In this document: positions 18,646-28,471 of the stretch, piece by piece
How the letters are laid out: every line of letters begins with the position of its first letter
Position numbering within the stretch: the stretch's first letter is position 1
Assembly (NCBI GenBank): GCA_943788055.1
Contig: CALSOU010000008.1
Location: 124,001-188,000 of the forward strand
Length of the DNA: 64,000 bases
Source of the DNA: an uncultured Saprospiraceae bacterium
GTDB taxonomy: Bacteria > Bacteroidota > Bacteroidia > Chitinophagales > Saprospiraceae
Direction: 5' to 3'
Made by a program: the position numbers and the translations under genes
The notes under the pieces: model-generated
Database searches by the model: none
What the model was told of the DNA's origin: nothing
What the model saw: only the letters and a program-made list of their open reading frames with translations

Positions 18646-18968
18646 TGCAATTCGTAGAGAAATACAATTCAGTTATTTTAGGATTGGCACTAGGAATAGT
18701 TACAGTAACTATAGGATATGGTGTTGTCAGTATCATTTTTGAAGGCCTAGTCTCAGCTGGGATCATGGACGAAGCCTATGGTGCCGGGTTCGAAAAGCGC
18801 AATCGGACAATATGGTTGATGTCCATATGCTGTAATGCAATTGGCATACAATTATTCAATAAGAGAAAACTGTTTCCAACTCAAAGAGGAATTGCAATTT
18901 TCACAGTGTTGGCCGCTGCAGTATGGGTCTTTTATTATAAAGACTCATTATTCTTCATAGAAGGTTAA
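18642..18968 (+). CDS. Small membrane protein of unknown function
   Basis: The 108-residue protein has three probable membrane segments (about 10-32, 55-72 and 82-100), separated by [12 protein letters not shown] and [12 protein letters not shown], both positively charged. It is not a family that could be named. It overlaps surE by four bases and ends one base before lpxB, so it sits inside the phospholipid/lipid A operon and probably acts in envelope assembly; that role is inference from position only. Confidence 0.75.
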   Translation: MMQFVEKYNSVILGLALGIVTVTIGYGVVSIIFEGLVSAGIMDEAYGAGFEKRNRTIWLMSICCNAIGIQLFNKRKLFPTQRGIAIFTVLAAAVWVFYYKDSLFFIEG

Positions 18969-18969
18969 A

Positions 18970-20037
18970 ATGAAAATTTATCTAATTGCCGGTGAAACTT
19001 CCGGTGACATTCATGGTGCAGCTCTGATAAAGGCACTTTTAGCAGAGAATTCTAATCTTGAAATTAGAGCAGTTGGAGGTCCGCAAATGGAAAAAGCAGG
19101 AGCAAGCATTGCTTTTGATTATAGATCTTCCGCGATCATGGGATTTATGGAAGTACTCAAAAATCTCCGAAAAATAAAACGACACTTTAGACGAGTTGAA
19201 CAAGACATAAGAGATTTCAACCCAGAAAAAGTCATTTGCATTGATTACCCGGGTTTCAATCTCCGACTTGCTAAGCGAATTTACAGGGATTTCCAAATGC
19301 ACTACTACATAGCTCCTAAAGCCTGGGCTTGGAATACAAAGCGCTCAGTTAAACTAGCAGAATATTTCGATACAGTCAATTGTATATTGCCATTTGAGAT
19401 TGAATTTTTCAAGAACTACGATGTTCCAGCGGTTTATGTAGGCAATCCTAGTACAAATCAAGTAGACAGGTATTTGGAAGATCATCGTGCGACCCCTCAA
19501 AATTACGTAGCTATTTTCCCTGGTTCTCGCGTCCAAGAAATTCAGAGGATTCTTCCCTTTATGTTGGAAGCAATTAGAAAAACAGGATTGGACTATAAAA
19601 TTTCTAAAGCGCCTGATATGGAGCTGGAAGTTTACAAACCATTCATCGATAGTAAGGAACAATTGATCTCGGATAATTATCAATTGCTATTAAACGCACA
19701 AGCTGCTTTGGTAACTTCTGGAACTGCAACTTTAGAAACAGCACTATTCGGAGTCCCACAAGTTGTTTTATATAGAGCAAGTGCTATTTCATACGCAATT
19801 GGGAAACGGGTTGTTCGTGTGCCTTACATTTCACTCGTAAATTTAATTGCAAACAAACCAATAGTCGAAGAACTTATACAAGAGGACTGCAACCACAAAA
19901 ACATTACTAGTTCATTGAACTCAATACTTACTAAAGAAGCAAGAGCCGCAATGATTTCCGAATATGGAAACTTACGTGAGCTTCTTACTGATAATAATGC
20001 TGCTCAAATCACCGCACGTAGGATTCTAATGAATTAG
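18970..20037 (+). CDS. lpxB: Lipid-A-disaccharide synthase
   Basis: GT-B glycosyltransferase (family GT19) that joins UDP-diacylglucosamine and lipid X during lipid A synthesis at the inner-membrane face. The 355 residues begin [17 protein letters not shown], continue with [11 protein letters not shown] and [12 protein letters not shown], and include the nucleotide-site segments FPGSRVQEI and [20 protein letters not shown]. It is the last gene of the plus-strand run; topA is convergent, 18 bases away. Confidence 0.96.
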   Translation: MKIYLIAGETSGDIHGAALIKALLAENSNLEIRAVGGPQMEKAGASIAFDYRSSAIMGFMEVLKNLRKIKRHFRRVEQDIRDFNPEKVICIDYPGFNLRLAKRIYRDFQMHYYIAPKAWAWNTKRSVKLAEYFDTVNCILPFEIEFFKNYDVPAVYVGNPSTNQVDRYLEDHRATPQNYVAIFPGSRVQEIQRILPFMLEAIRKTGLDYKISKAPDMELEVYKPFIDSKEQLISDNYQLLLNAQAALVTSGTATLETALFGVPQVVLYRASAISYAIGKRVVRVPYISLVNLIANKPIVEELIQEDCNHKNITSSLNSILTKEARAAMISEYGNLRELLTDNNAAQITARRILMN

Positions 20038-20055
20038 ACAACTAAAAAAGGTAGA

Positions 20056-22617
20056 TTACTTCTTCTTCCTTGTTGTTTTCGTTGCTTTTTTAGCTTTCTT
20101 TTTAGGAAATGCATTTGGAATCTCAGCCTCAATCAATTTCTTTATCTCTTCAAGTTTCAGTTCCTTAGCTTGCTCACTCGTCATCCTTTGATCACCCACT
20201 TTAGGTAGTTTGATCGACTTCTTCTTGAATCTAATAAACGGTCCCCATCGACCATTCTCAATAGCAATTTTTTCTTCAGGCCAACGATGAATATATCTGT
20301 TTGCCTCTTTCTCAATTTTCGCTGCTACAAGTGTATTTATATCGTCCAAAGAAAGGTTATCGAAGTCATATTTCTTGTTCACATTTATAAACATGCCATT
20401 CCACTTCAAAAATGGACCAAATCGACCCTTACCCTTTGTTACAGGAAGACCTTGATAAGTTGCAATTGGGGCATTTTCAGAAATTTTCTCCTTAATAAGA
20501 GTTTTCGCTTCGTCCATCTCTAACTCTAGAGGATCTAGCGATCTAGGAATACCGACAAACATATCTCCATATTTTACATATGGTCCATAACGACCAGCAC
20601 CAACACTTACTTCTTGACCATTGTAATCTCCCAGAGTCTTTGGAAGCTTAAATAACTCCATGACTTCTTCTAAACTAATAGTCTCAATGGATTGTCCAGG
20701 TTTCAGATTAGCAAATCTCGGTTTTCCCTCTTCGCCAACTTCTTCAGTAGTACCTATTTGAGCAACAGGCCCATAACGCGATATCTGAACAAGAACAGTA
20801 TGCCCAGATTCTGGGTCGATACCGAGATCTCGTCTACCCTTTGCTCTTTCTGCAGTCTCAATTGTTCTTTCAACTGTTTCGTGAAATGGAAAATAAAATT
20901 TCTTTAATGTGTCTTTCCAATCTGCCTTACCATTTGCAATGACATCAAATTTCTCTTCGATATCTGCAGTGAAGTGATAGTTTATGACGTCATCAAAGTG
21001 CTCAGTCAAGAAATCGGTAACGACCATTCCTATGTCCGATGGATATAATCTATTTGATGTAGAACCTGTAATTTCAGTCTCGATCGTTTTGACAATGTGA
21101 TCATCCTTCAACACAGCTTTAGTGTATTTTCGTTCAACACCTTCCCTACTCTCTTTTGTAACATAGCCCCTTTCTTTCTCCATTATTTTAGAGATTGTAG
21201 GTGCATAAGTAGAAGGACGACCAATTCCCAGTTCTTCAAGCTTCTTTACTAAACTTGCTTCCGTATATCTTGCAGGTGGTCTAGTAAACCTCTGGAGCCC
21301 TTCCATATATTTTAAATCAAGAATTTGGCCCAACTTTAGAGGTGGAAGCATTTTTTTGCTATCACTATCTTCTGCCTCATCGTCATCCGTAGATTCTAGG
21401 TATACTTTCAAAAATCCATCGAAAGTTATCACCTCACCCGAAGCTTGTAGTACAATAGAAGGATCACTTTCTGGTGAAACCTGAACTGTAGTTTTTTCAA
21501 TCTTAGCATTAGTCATTTGGCTTGCAATAGTTCGCTTCCAAATTAACTCATACAATCTTTTCTCATCACTATCAGAACCACCGTGATGTTTGTCAATATA
21601 TGTTGGACGAATAGCTTCGTGCGCTTCTTGTGCGTTGGCAGATTTTGATTTAAATTGGCGAACAGTGGAATATTCTTCACCATAATTTGTTGTAACCTCT
21701 TTTTGTATCGTATTTATCGCAAGGCCACTTAGTGAAGTTGAATCTGTTCTCATGTAGGTTATAAGACCTTGCTCGTAAAGTTTTTGAGCGACACTCATGG
21801 TTCTTTTCACACCAAAACCAAGCTTTCTACTTGCATCTTGCTGAAGTGTAGAAGTTGTAAATGGAGCTGATGGCTTTCTTGATAGCGGCTTTTTCTCAAT
21901 ATTTGAAATTGAAAAACTCGTGTTTTTACAAGCCTCTAGAATCTTGATAGCTTCCTTTTCGGAAGTTATTTTTGATTGATACTCTGCTCGTAGAGTTACA
22001 AGAGAACCGGATGCTCCAGTGACAGCAAAGTAAGCATAAACCTTATAAAAAGGATTGGCTTCGAATGATAAGATTTCCCGTTCTTTTTCAACAATGAGCT
22101 TTACAGCAACTGATTGCACTCTACCAGCTGAGAGTTTGCCCTTCACTTTTCTCCATAGGATATTTGATAAATCAAAACCAACTAACCTATCTAGTATTCT
22201 TCTCGCTTGTTGAGCATCAACGACGTTGAGATCAACTGTCCGTGGCTTGGTGATTGCTTGCTCTATTGCAGACTTTGTAATTTCTCGAAATACAATACGC
22301 TTAGTTGTTCTGGGGTCAAGCCCTAAAACTTCACAAAGGTGCCAAGAAATTGCTTCTCCTTCTCGATCCTCATCCGTCGCCAGCCATACTTGATCAACTT
22401 TCTTAACCCAGTCTTTCAATTCACGAACGACCTTCGTCTTATCAGCAGAGACGACATACGATGGTTCGAAATCATTATCTATCGTTACTCCATTCTTTCC
22501 CTTATCAAGATCTCTTATATGACCATAAGAAGATTTCACCTTAAAGTCTTTTCCTAAATATTTTTCAATCGTTTTCGCCTTAGCTGGTGACTCAACGATT
22601 AATAGATTCTTTGCCAT
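20056..22617 (-). CDS. topA: DNA topoisomerase I (type IA)
   Basis: Relaxes negative supercoils through a 5'-phosphotyrosine intermediate. The 853 residues comprise a TOPRIM domain (LLIVESPAKAKTIEKYLG, TDEDREGEAISWHL), the type IA core with the active-site tyrosine in LITYMRTDSTSL, and a C-terminal region without zinc-finger cysteines but with at least three topo-C repeats: GRYGPYVKYGD, GRFGPFLKWNG and GRWGPFIRFKK. It ends in a lysine-rich tail (KKKAKKATKTTRKKK), common in Bacteroidota enzymes and probably a DNA-contact tail. Transcribed alone. Confidence 0.97.
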   Translation of the reverse strand: MAKNLLIVESPAKAKTIEKYLGKDFKVKSSYGHIRDLDKGKNGVTIDNDFEPSYVVSADKTKVVRELKDWVKKVDQVWLATDEDREGEAISWHLCEVLGLDPRTTKRIVFREITKSAIEQAITKPRTVDLNVVDAQQARRILDRLVGFDLSNILWRKVKGKLSAGRVQSVAVKLIVEKEREILSFEANPFYKVYAYFAVTGASGSLVTLRAEYQSKITSEKEAIKILEACKNTSFSISNIEKKPLSRKPSAPFTTSTLQQDASRKLGFGVKRTMSVAQKLYEQGLITYMRTDSTSLSGLAINTIQKEVTTNYGEEYSTVRQFKSKSANAQEAHEAIRPTYIDKHHGGSDSDEKRLYELIWKRTIASQMTNAKIEKTTVQVSPESDPSIVLQASGEVITFDGFLKVYLESTDDDEAEDSDSKKMLPPLKLGQILDLKYMEGLQRFTRPPARYTEASLVKKLEELGIGRPSTYAPTISKIMEKERGYVTKESREGVERKYTKAVLKDDHIVKTIETEITGSTSNRLYPSDIGMVVTDFLTEHFDDVINYHFTADIEEKFDVIANGKADWKDTLKKFYFPFHETVERTIETAERAKGRRDLGIDPESGHTVLVQISRYGPVAQIGTTEEVGEEGKPRFANLKPGQSIETISLEEVMELFKLPKTLGDYNGQEVSVGAGRYGPYVKYGDMFVGIPRSLDPLELEMDEAKTLIKEKISENAPIATYQGLPVTKGKGRFGPFLKWNGMFINVNKKYDFDNLSLDDINTLVAAKIEKEANRYIHRWPEEKIAIENGRWGPFIRFKKKSIKLPKVGDQRMTSEQAKELKLEEIKKLIEAEIPNAFPKKKAKKATKTTRKKK

Positions 22618-22848
22618 ATGTTCGTTAGATTAACAAAATGATTTAACTCAAAGATGCTTCGATAGATTAAAATGGATAAAATGTGCCAAGAAATTAACAC
22701 TTTTATCAGCTTACGATCTTCAATTTGGAAACCAGTTCCAGCTACTAAATAGTCTCAAACCAGCTACATGATATATATAATTACGTATCACTATCGATGA
22801 GCAAAACTAGGAATATTTTTATATAAACAAAAAGCTCATATACTCATA

Positions 22849-23376
22849 CTAGTTACCAAGTTTACGTTTCTCTAACTCTTTTGCACGTTCAGCCAAAATC
22901 TTTGCAGCTACTGCTACGACGTCTAGATCTTTAGAATTCAAATGATTATGGTAAGTGGTTAATAAGAATCTTACCTGATCATCTGGATGAGTTACACCAT
23001 ATGTTTTCAAGTGATGTCCAATTCTTGATCCATCGTAGAGATTCCAATTTACTGTGATCCATCTTCCTATACCGTAATGGAGCCTCCTTACTACAAAATC
23101 GGTATCTGCATACTTAAATTTGTCTAAGGACTCCTTGGAAGATAATGCTGTGAGTTCGTTAAAAGCATCTTTCAAGTCTACTGGTATGTACACGCCATTA
23201 ATCCTTGATTTCTTAATACTTCGCTCATACTTTTCCATAAATCTTTTCTCACTTAGGGAAATCGGAATCGTATCCTTCGGAGAAATCTGACGTTTCGGCT
23301 GCTCTTGAGCGTAAATAACAGTACCAAGAGTAAATAAAATAAAAAGAATAAGTATTGACTTCAAATGTGATTTCAT
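22849..23376 (-). CDS. Exported protein with a DUF6794-like domain
   Basis: The 175-residue protein has a signal peptide (1-23, ending VIYAQ). The mature part includes LKDAFNELTALSS, FVVRRLHYGIGRWITVNWNL and LLTTYHNHLN. This pattern, a helix, then GIGRWI(T/R)NNW, then a tryptophan-rich turn and a short histidine-containing helix, matches from memory the uncharacterised DUF6794 domain. It stands alone with its own candidate promoter (TAAATTTG at 23444-23451). Function unknown. Confidence 0.7.
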   Translation of the reverse strand: MKSHLKSILILFILFTLGTVIYAQEQPKRQISPKDTIPISLSEKRFMEKYERSIKKSRINGVYIPVDLKDAFNELTALSSKESLDKFKYADTDFVVRRLHYGIGRWITVNWNLYDGSRIGHHLKTYGVTHPDDQVRFLLTTYHNHLNSKDLDVVAVAAKILAERAKELEKRKLGN

Positions 23377-23443
23377 GAAATATAGCCTTGATTAAGAAGA
23401 TGTATTCATCAGGAGCAAGCCGGTTGATACGAATAATATAACA

Positions 23444-23451
23444 CAAATTTA
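23444..23451 (-). promoter_or_regulatory. Candidate -7 box for the DUF6794-like gene
   Basis: TAAATTTG on the minus strand fits TAnnTTTG, about 68 bases upstream of the start codon. Confidence 0.4.
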
Positions 23452-23568
23452 TTCAAACAAGTTACCTCAACTCGTACTTTGTCTTGAAAATATAAATAAG
23501 AAATGGTGTGAATTCCCGCGGAAAATTAAAAATAAACTAATATTACTTCGAAACAAGTAGTTTAGGCC

Positions 23569-23823
23569 ATGAATAGAATTGGAATTATGCTCATCTCAGG
23601 ACTGATATATTTCATCATTCTGAGCCTACTATATCTTTACGACCAGTTTGCAGGTTATTTGATGAATATAATTTTAGGAGGAATGATCTTTAGTGTTCTG
23701 ATGATATCATACATTGCAGATAGAATACAAAAATCAAAAGTACCAAAAAGCTATTTTTGGTCTCTTTGGGGCTGCCTAATTGGTAGTACCCTTTGTTTTA
23801 TACTTCTTAAATACTCGTTCTAA
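23569..23823 (+). CDS. Small membrane protein of unknown function
   Basis: The 84-residue product has three hydrophobic segments (about 5-24, 30-50 and 62-81), split by DRIQKSKVPKS, consistent with a small integral inner-membrane protein. It is flanked by genes on the opposite strand and ends four bases before the convergent PUR-domain gene. No family recognised; the frame is supported mainly by its clear membrane pattern and lack of overlap. Confidence 0.55.
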   Translation: MNRIGIMLISGLIYFIILSLLYLYDQFAGYLMNIILGGMIFSVLMISYIADRIQKSKVPKSYFWSLWGCLIGSTLCFILLKYSF

Positions 23824-23826
23824 AGA

Positions 23827-24222
23827 CTACCAAGTCATATCGTCATCGGAGGTATCATCAGACGATGCTTCGGTTGGCGTTGTAGATGCAGGATTTTCCT
23901 TATTTCTAGCTTCTTCTTCCATTTTGGCTTCCCACTCTTTTTGCCTATTTTCAAACTCTTCGTAGTCATAATCAGGCATTAGTTCACTCTTGACGTGATT
24001 GACAGCGTCATTCATGCTATCGACAAAACGATTGAAGTCCTCTTTATACAAGAAAATCTTATGACGATCATATCCGTCACCGTTAAATCTCTTAGTACTT
24101 TCAGTAATTGTTATGTAAAAATCCTCTCCTTTGGTTTTACGTACATCGAAGAAATACGTTCTGCGTTTTCCTGCTCGCACCTTCGTTGAGTATACACTTT
24201 CGAACCTATTATTGTCGCTCAT
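23827..24222 (-). CDS. PUR-domain (DUF3276) nucleic-acid-binding protein
   Basis: Single PUR repeat protein of the Bacteroidota/spirochaete type, related to eukaryotic PUR-alpha, presumed to bind single-stranded DNA or RNA. Residues 9-90 carry the fold: SVYSTKVRAGKRRTYFFDVR, DFYITITESTKRF, HKIFLYKEDFNRFV. The C-terminal third is acidic and helical (EEFENRQKEWEAKMEEE), ending in a Thr/Asp-rich tail. 131 residues is within the family range. Cellular role not established. Confidence 0.88.
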   Translation of the reverse strand: MSDNNRFESVYSTKVRAGKRRTYFFDVRKTKGEDFYITITESTKRFNGDGYDRHKIFLYKEDFNRFVDSMNDAVNHVKSELMPDYDYEEFENRQKEWEAKMEEEARNKENPASTTPTEASSDDTSDDDMTW

Positions 24223-24410
24223 TCCTCTAGCTCTTGTTTTGATAATTCAATTTTGTTGATGCGAATTTGCAAATATTATTTCAAAAAAACAGTACAAAAA
24301 CAGAATTAAATCCCCTCTTCTAATACAAGAGTGGGAACCTGTATCATAATTTTGATGCCCCACGTAGAATGAATAAATTAGATTTTTTTGACTCTGAACT
24401 GAGCATATCT

Positions 24411-26204
24411 TTAATTCAAATGATCAACTTCGTCAAGTGATTGCTGCTGGAACATATCGAAATATAAGGACTTGTTTTTGATAAGTTCATTGTGCGTTCC
24501 AAACTCAGCAATCTTTCCTTTTTCGATTACTAGTATCTTATCATAGTCCATCTGGCTATGCACTCGATGAGTTATAACCAACGTGGTTTTATTAGCTAAA
24601 CCTGTATTAAAATGTTTAACGATATTGTTCTCCGTGGTCGCGTCAACTGCTGAGAGACAATCGTCAAGTACGATACAAGATGGATTCTTAATCAATGCTC
24701 TTGCAAGCGAAATCCTTTGCTTTTGTCCTCCTGATAGGGTCACGCCTCTTTCTCCCACGAAAGTCTCAAACTGTTTTGGCAAATCCATGATATCCTCATG
24801 GATTGAAGCAAATGAGGCATATTTCTTAACCGTATCTAAAGGCTCTTCTTGAGTCAATCCAAAATTAATATTATCGGCGATTGTATCTGAAAATAAAAAC
24901 ACGTCTTGTGGAACGTATGCCAGTTTCTTCCGCAGAGTTTCTAACGAAATATCCTTAATGTTTATTCCCCCAATTCTAATCGTTCCAGAATCAATGTCGT
25001 ACATTCTTACCAATAACTCAGCAATAGTGGACTTTCCACTAGCAGTACGACCCATAATCGCCATTTTCGCACCGTCGTTTAGCTTGAAAGAAACGTTATC
25101 CAGTGCCAATGTTTTAGTCTCTGGGTATGTAAAACTCACGTTTTCAAACTCAATATCCCAAGAAAGTGGAATTTTTGGCTCTTCTGAGTCTAAAATAGAG
25201 GATTCAACCAACATAAATTCATTGATGCGTTCTTGTGAAGCTGATGCTTGCTGAACAAGGGACGCGATCCAACCTAAGGCAGTTATCGGCCAAGTAAGCA
25301 TTCCTATGTAAATGATGAATTCTGCAATATTCCCCGGGCTTATAATGGAATTTGCTACCTGGATCCCCCCAACATATAGCACTATCAGCGTACTTATTGA
25401 AATTAGTAAAATCATCAATGGAAAGAAAAGCGCATTTACCCTTGCAAGTTTTAGGCTTTTAGCCTTAAAGTCATTGCTTTCATTTGTGAAATATTGGACA
25501 AACTGATTTTCCTTTACATATGACTTTATCACCCGAATTCCTGAGTAAACTTCTTGTGCTGTCGAATTAATAACTGACAATTGCTTTTGAATAATTGCAC
25601 TCTTTTTATTTATGATATTGCTTACTATATAAATCGAAATTGAAAGGACAGGCAGTGGTAGTAAGCTGTACAATGTTAACTCCACATTCACAGAAAGCAT
25701 AGAGTAGATAACAATAACGAATAAAGAAACGAGATTTATAAAATATAAGAGTGCTGGTCCCAAATACATCCTGACTTTAGAAACATCTTCAGAAATTCTT
25801 GCCATTAAATCTCCTGTCTTATTCTCCTTAAAAAATTTCAAATCCATTTTGGCATAATGAGCAAAAATCTCATTTCGCATATCATATTCGATCAGTCGTG
25901 ACATTACGATAATCGTTTGTCTCATAAAATACATGAACAAACCCATGAGCAAGGCAAAACCCAAAACTAAGGCACCGAAGAGAAGTAAATTCTTGCCAAC
26001 TCCCGAAAGTATGGACGCTTGAAAATCAGATTGATCAATCAGCTTGTATTCTTGAATACTGAGAAATACATAATCTAAAGCCTCCCTTATTGCTTGAGGC
26101 ATTAGTACCCTGAAGTAATTGGACAGAGCAACGAATACGATTCCAAAAATCAAATGGAACTTATATTTTAAAAAGTATTTATTTAGAACATATAGTTGGC
26201 GCAC
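24411..26204 (-). CDS. ABC exporter, fused membrane and ATPase domains
   Basis: The 597-residue half-transporter has six membrane helices (about 15-310) and a nucleotide-binding domain: Walker A GRTASGKST, Q-loop in YVPQDVFLF, signature LSGGQKQR, Walker B CIVLDD, D-loop SAVDATTE and switch THRVHSQ. The catalytic glutamate after Walker B is replaced by aspartate (LDDCLSAVD), as in the YheI/BmrC/MdlA subgroup. These usually form heterodimers with a partner carrying the intact glutamate, but no second half-transporter is adjacent. Probable multidrug or lipid export; substrate unknown. Confidence 0.9.
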   Translation of the reverse strand: MRQLYVLNKYFLKYKFHLIFGIVFVALSNYFRVLMPQAIREALDYVFLSIQEYKLIDQSDFQASILSGVGKNLLLFGALVLGFALLMGLFMYFMRQTIIVMSRLIEYDMRNEIFAHYAKMDLKFFKENKTGDLMARISEDVSKVRMYLGPALLYFINLVSLFVIVIYSMLSVNVELTLYSLLPLPVLSISIYIVSNIINKKSAIIQKQLSVINSTAQEVYSGIRVIKSYVKENQFVQYFTNESNDFKAKSLKLARVNALFFPLMILLISISTLIVLYVGGIQVANSIISPGNIAEFIIYIGMLTWPITALGWIASLVQQASASQERINEFMLVESSILDSEEPKIPLSWDIEFENVSFTYPETKTLALDNVSFKLNDGAKMAIMGRTASGKSTIAELLVRMYDIDSGTIRIGGINIKDISLETLRKKLAYVPQDVFLFSDTIADNINFGLTQEEPLDTVKKYASFASIHEDIMDLPKQFETFVGERGVTLSGGQKQRISLARALIKNPSCIVLDDCLSAVDATTENNIVKHFNTGLANKTTLVITHRVHSQMDYDKILVIEKGKIAEFGTHNELIKNKSLYFDMFQQQSLDEVDHLN

Positions 26205-26364
26205 AGGAAAAGGGCTTAGAATTCAAAATTACGCAATGAAAACGCATTGGTCTACTTTAAGTTTCTTTTTTCTACTAAAAAGGCCGTTTCAGAATTAGAT
26301 TTCTAATATGCAATAATTGACTTTTTGCTTTTGGAACTGTACAAATAAATAGAAAGTTAATCAG

Positions 26365-26372
26365 TAACTTTG
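26365..26372 (+). promoter_or_regulatory. Probable -7 box of fbp
   Basis: TAACTTTG matches TAnnTTTG and lies 25 bases before the fbp ATG, giving a short leader. Confidence 0.5.
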
Positions 26373-26397
26373 CTGTACCTAATTAAAGTACATCATA

Positions 26398-27405
26398 ATG
26401 AACAGAATCGTCACCCTAGATGAGTTTATCATCAAGAGACAGAAAGATTTCCCATATGCTTCGGGAGAATTAACCGGACTATTGAGAGATATTGGCGTTG
26501 CCGCCAAAATCATAAATCGAGAAGTAAATCGTGCAGGTCTTGTAAATATTCTCGGTGTTGAAGGTAGTGAAAATCAATCTGGAGATATCGTGCAGAAGCT
26601 AGATATTTTCTCCAATGAAGTAATGATTGAATGTCTAGCAAATAGCGGCGAATGTTGCGGAATAGCTTCAGAAGAAGATGAGTCTATCATTCCTGTAAAT
26701 TCGATAGCTGGTAAGGATGCAAAGTATATTGTAGTAATGGATCCATTGGATGGCTCCTCAAATATCGATGTCAACGTGTCTGTTGGTACTATCTTCGGTA
26801 TATACAGACGAAAAAGTGATAAAAAGCAGCTTGTAGAAACTAGTGATTTTTATCAAAAAGGTGATGAATTAGTTGCTTCTGGATATGTACTCTATGGAAC
26901 TTCAACCATGTTAGTCTATACTACTGGTAAAGGAGTGAATGGTTTTACTTTAGACCCTTCTATCGGTGAGTTTTGTCTTTCACACAGAGATATTCAAATT
27001 CCCGCAAAAGGTAATTATTACTCTGTAAATCAAGGTTACTACAGTAAATTCGATCTCGAAATGCGGAGGTATATTGATCATTGTGCTGACATGAATTACC
27101 GACTAAGATACATTGGTTCAATGGTATCCGATATTCATAGAATTCTATTCCAAGGAGGTATCTTCTTATACCCTAATACACGTAAATACCCACTTGGGAA
27201 ATTGAGATTGCTTTATGAATGTAATCCAATGTCTTTTATTGTTGAGCAGTCAGGTGGAAAGGCATTTAATACGAAACTTAAGCGCATATTAGATGAAGAT
27301 GTGCACGATATTCATCAGAAGTGCACCATTGCTATTGGGTCTCCACTGATGCTTGACGAAATGAAACAATTTGTTGAGAAATATCAAGCTACAACAGCGC
27401 AATAA
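26398..27405 (+). CDS. fbp: Fructose-1,6-bisphosphatase, class I
   Basis: Gluconeogenic enzyme that hydrolyses fructose 1,6-bisphosphate. The 335 residues show the class I motifs: GDIVQKLDIFSNEVM, ASEEDES, VVMDPLDGSSNIDVNVSVGTIFGIY (the metal-binding DPLDGSSN) and the substrate-site GGIFLYPNTRKYPLGKLRLLYE. Length and motifs are standard. It is a single-gene unit with a candidate promoter upstream and a terminator 9 bases after the stop. Confidence 0.97.
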   Translation: MNRIVTLDEFIIKRQKDFPYASGELTGLLRDIGVAAKIINREVNRAGLVNILGVEGSENQSGDIVQKLDIFSNEVMIECLANSGECCGIASEEDESIIPVNSIAGKDAKYIVVMDPLDGSSNIDVNVSVGTIFGIYRRKSDKKQLVETSDFYQKGDELVASGYVLYGTSTMLVYTTGKGVNGFTLDPSIGEFCLSHRDIQIPAKGNYYSVNQGYYSKFDLEMRRYIDHCADMNYRLRYIGSMVSDIHRILFQGGIFLYPNTRKYPLGKLRLLYECNPMSFIVEQSGGKAFNTKLKRILDEDVHDIHQKCTIAIGSPLMLDEMKQFVEKYQATTAQ

Positions 27406-27413
27406 CAATATTA

Positions 27414-27450
27414 ACAAAAGATTCCTCACTAAAAATGAAGAATCTTTTGT
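27414..27450. terminator. Bidirectional terminator between fbp and the comEA-like gene
   Basis: ACAAAAGATTC and GAATCTTTTGT form an 11-bp stem, extended inward by TCA/TGA. T-rich sequence lies on the descending arm on both strands, serving fbp and the convergent gene ending at 27479. Confidence 0.7.
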
Positions 27451-27478
27451 GTGTAATTCAATATGTAGAAATCATCGA

Positions 27479-28408
27479 TTATTTTTCCGTCAACTCTACC
27501 AAATCAGAATTTTCGATAGAAGGATAAAAATCTAGATAAGGTTCCAAACGCTTTATTTGATCTTGATTTATCCCTTTTATTTTAGCAATATCGCCAAGCC
27601 CTGAAAAATCTCCGTGATGCTTGCGATAACGTATTATTCGTTTTGCCTCTTTCCAGTACAAGTAAGGATGTCTTCCTAATTCATCTTGACTTGCCACGTT
27701 CACCTTAATTTTCTTATATGGTTTCGCTTCAATCAAAAGATGTTCGAATGTTTGGTAAAGCGAATCCGTGATACCGTATACCTCCTTTAACTGTTCCCTA
27801 CTGTGGAAACCACCAAGCCAAGTTTGATACTTGATAATTCTTTCTGCATATGTTGGACCTATTCCCCTTAGAGTTTTCCACTCAGCAGCTTCTTTAGAAT
27901 TAATTGAAATCGGCTCACTTGCCTGTCTTTTATACTGGTACTTTTGTGCTTGATCCTTTTTGGCTGTGCTTTCTTTATTCCAGATTCTTCTGATGTCTTT
28001 CTTCTTGTTTTTTCGAAGAGATGAAGCTGAAATTTCATTAGAGCCATCGTGTTTGGTTTTTGAATTCTTGAGACTCAAATCCTCTTTCTGATTCACTTTA
28101 AGCTGACTCTTAACATTATTATTTTGACTAACTACTTTCGATGAGGACCCGCTTGGTAAACTTGCCGTATTTATTTGGGAAAAAGCCTTTCCCTTATTAC
28201 TAGGATTCTTGTCTCGATAATCTGATTTTTGATGTGAATGATAGTCTTCGCCTTGCATTCCACTTTCCATCGCGATATTCAAGTTTGCCTTTGAAGGTAG
28301 CATTCTCTTCTGTATAAAAATAAATGTGCAAAAGAGTACAAGTAAAAAGCATAATAGGAACAAGCCATTTCTTTCTTCGTAGTTAAAATAGTTCATTTGT
28401 TTTTTCAT
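27479..28408 (-). CDS. Membrane-anchored helix-hairpin-helix protein, ComEA-like
   Basis: The 309-residue product has a single N-terminal membrane anchor (about 15-32, LFLLCFLLVLFCTFIFI), a long Ser/Lys/Asn-rich linker (about 40-165), and tandem helix-hairpin-helix motifs near the C-terminus: LRGIGPTYAERIIKYQ, FHSREQLKEVYGI and ASQDELGRHPYLYWKEAKRII...FSGLGDIAKIKGI. This layout resembles ComEA, the DNA receptor of natural transformation. It is 63 bases downstream of the ComEC gene on the same strand, which supports a DNA-uptake role, although many Bacteroidota carry this pair without demonstrated competence. Confidence 0.82.
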   Translation of the reverse strand: MKKQMNYFNYEERNGLFLLCFLLVLFCTFIFIQKRMLPSKANLNIAMESGMQGEDYHSHQKSDYRDKNPSNKGKAFSQINTASLPSGSSSKVVSQNNNVKSQLKVNQKEDLSLKNSKTKHDGSNEISASSLRKNKKKDIRRIWNKESTAKKDQAQKYQYKRQASEPISINSKEAAEWKTLRGIGPTYAERIIKYQTWLGGFHSREQLKEVYGITDSLYQTFEHLLIEAKPYKKIKVNVASQDELGRHPYLYWKEAKRIIRYRKHHGDFSGLGDIAKIKGINQDQIKRLEPYLDFYPSIENSDLVELTEK

Positions 28409-28471
28409 GATAATTTTTTTTGATGTGATATTTTAGGTTTGTTAATTATTCTGTATTTGATTTATCATTGC

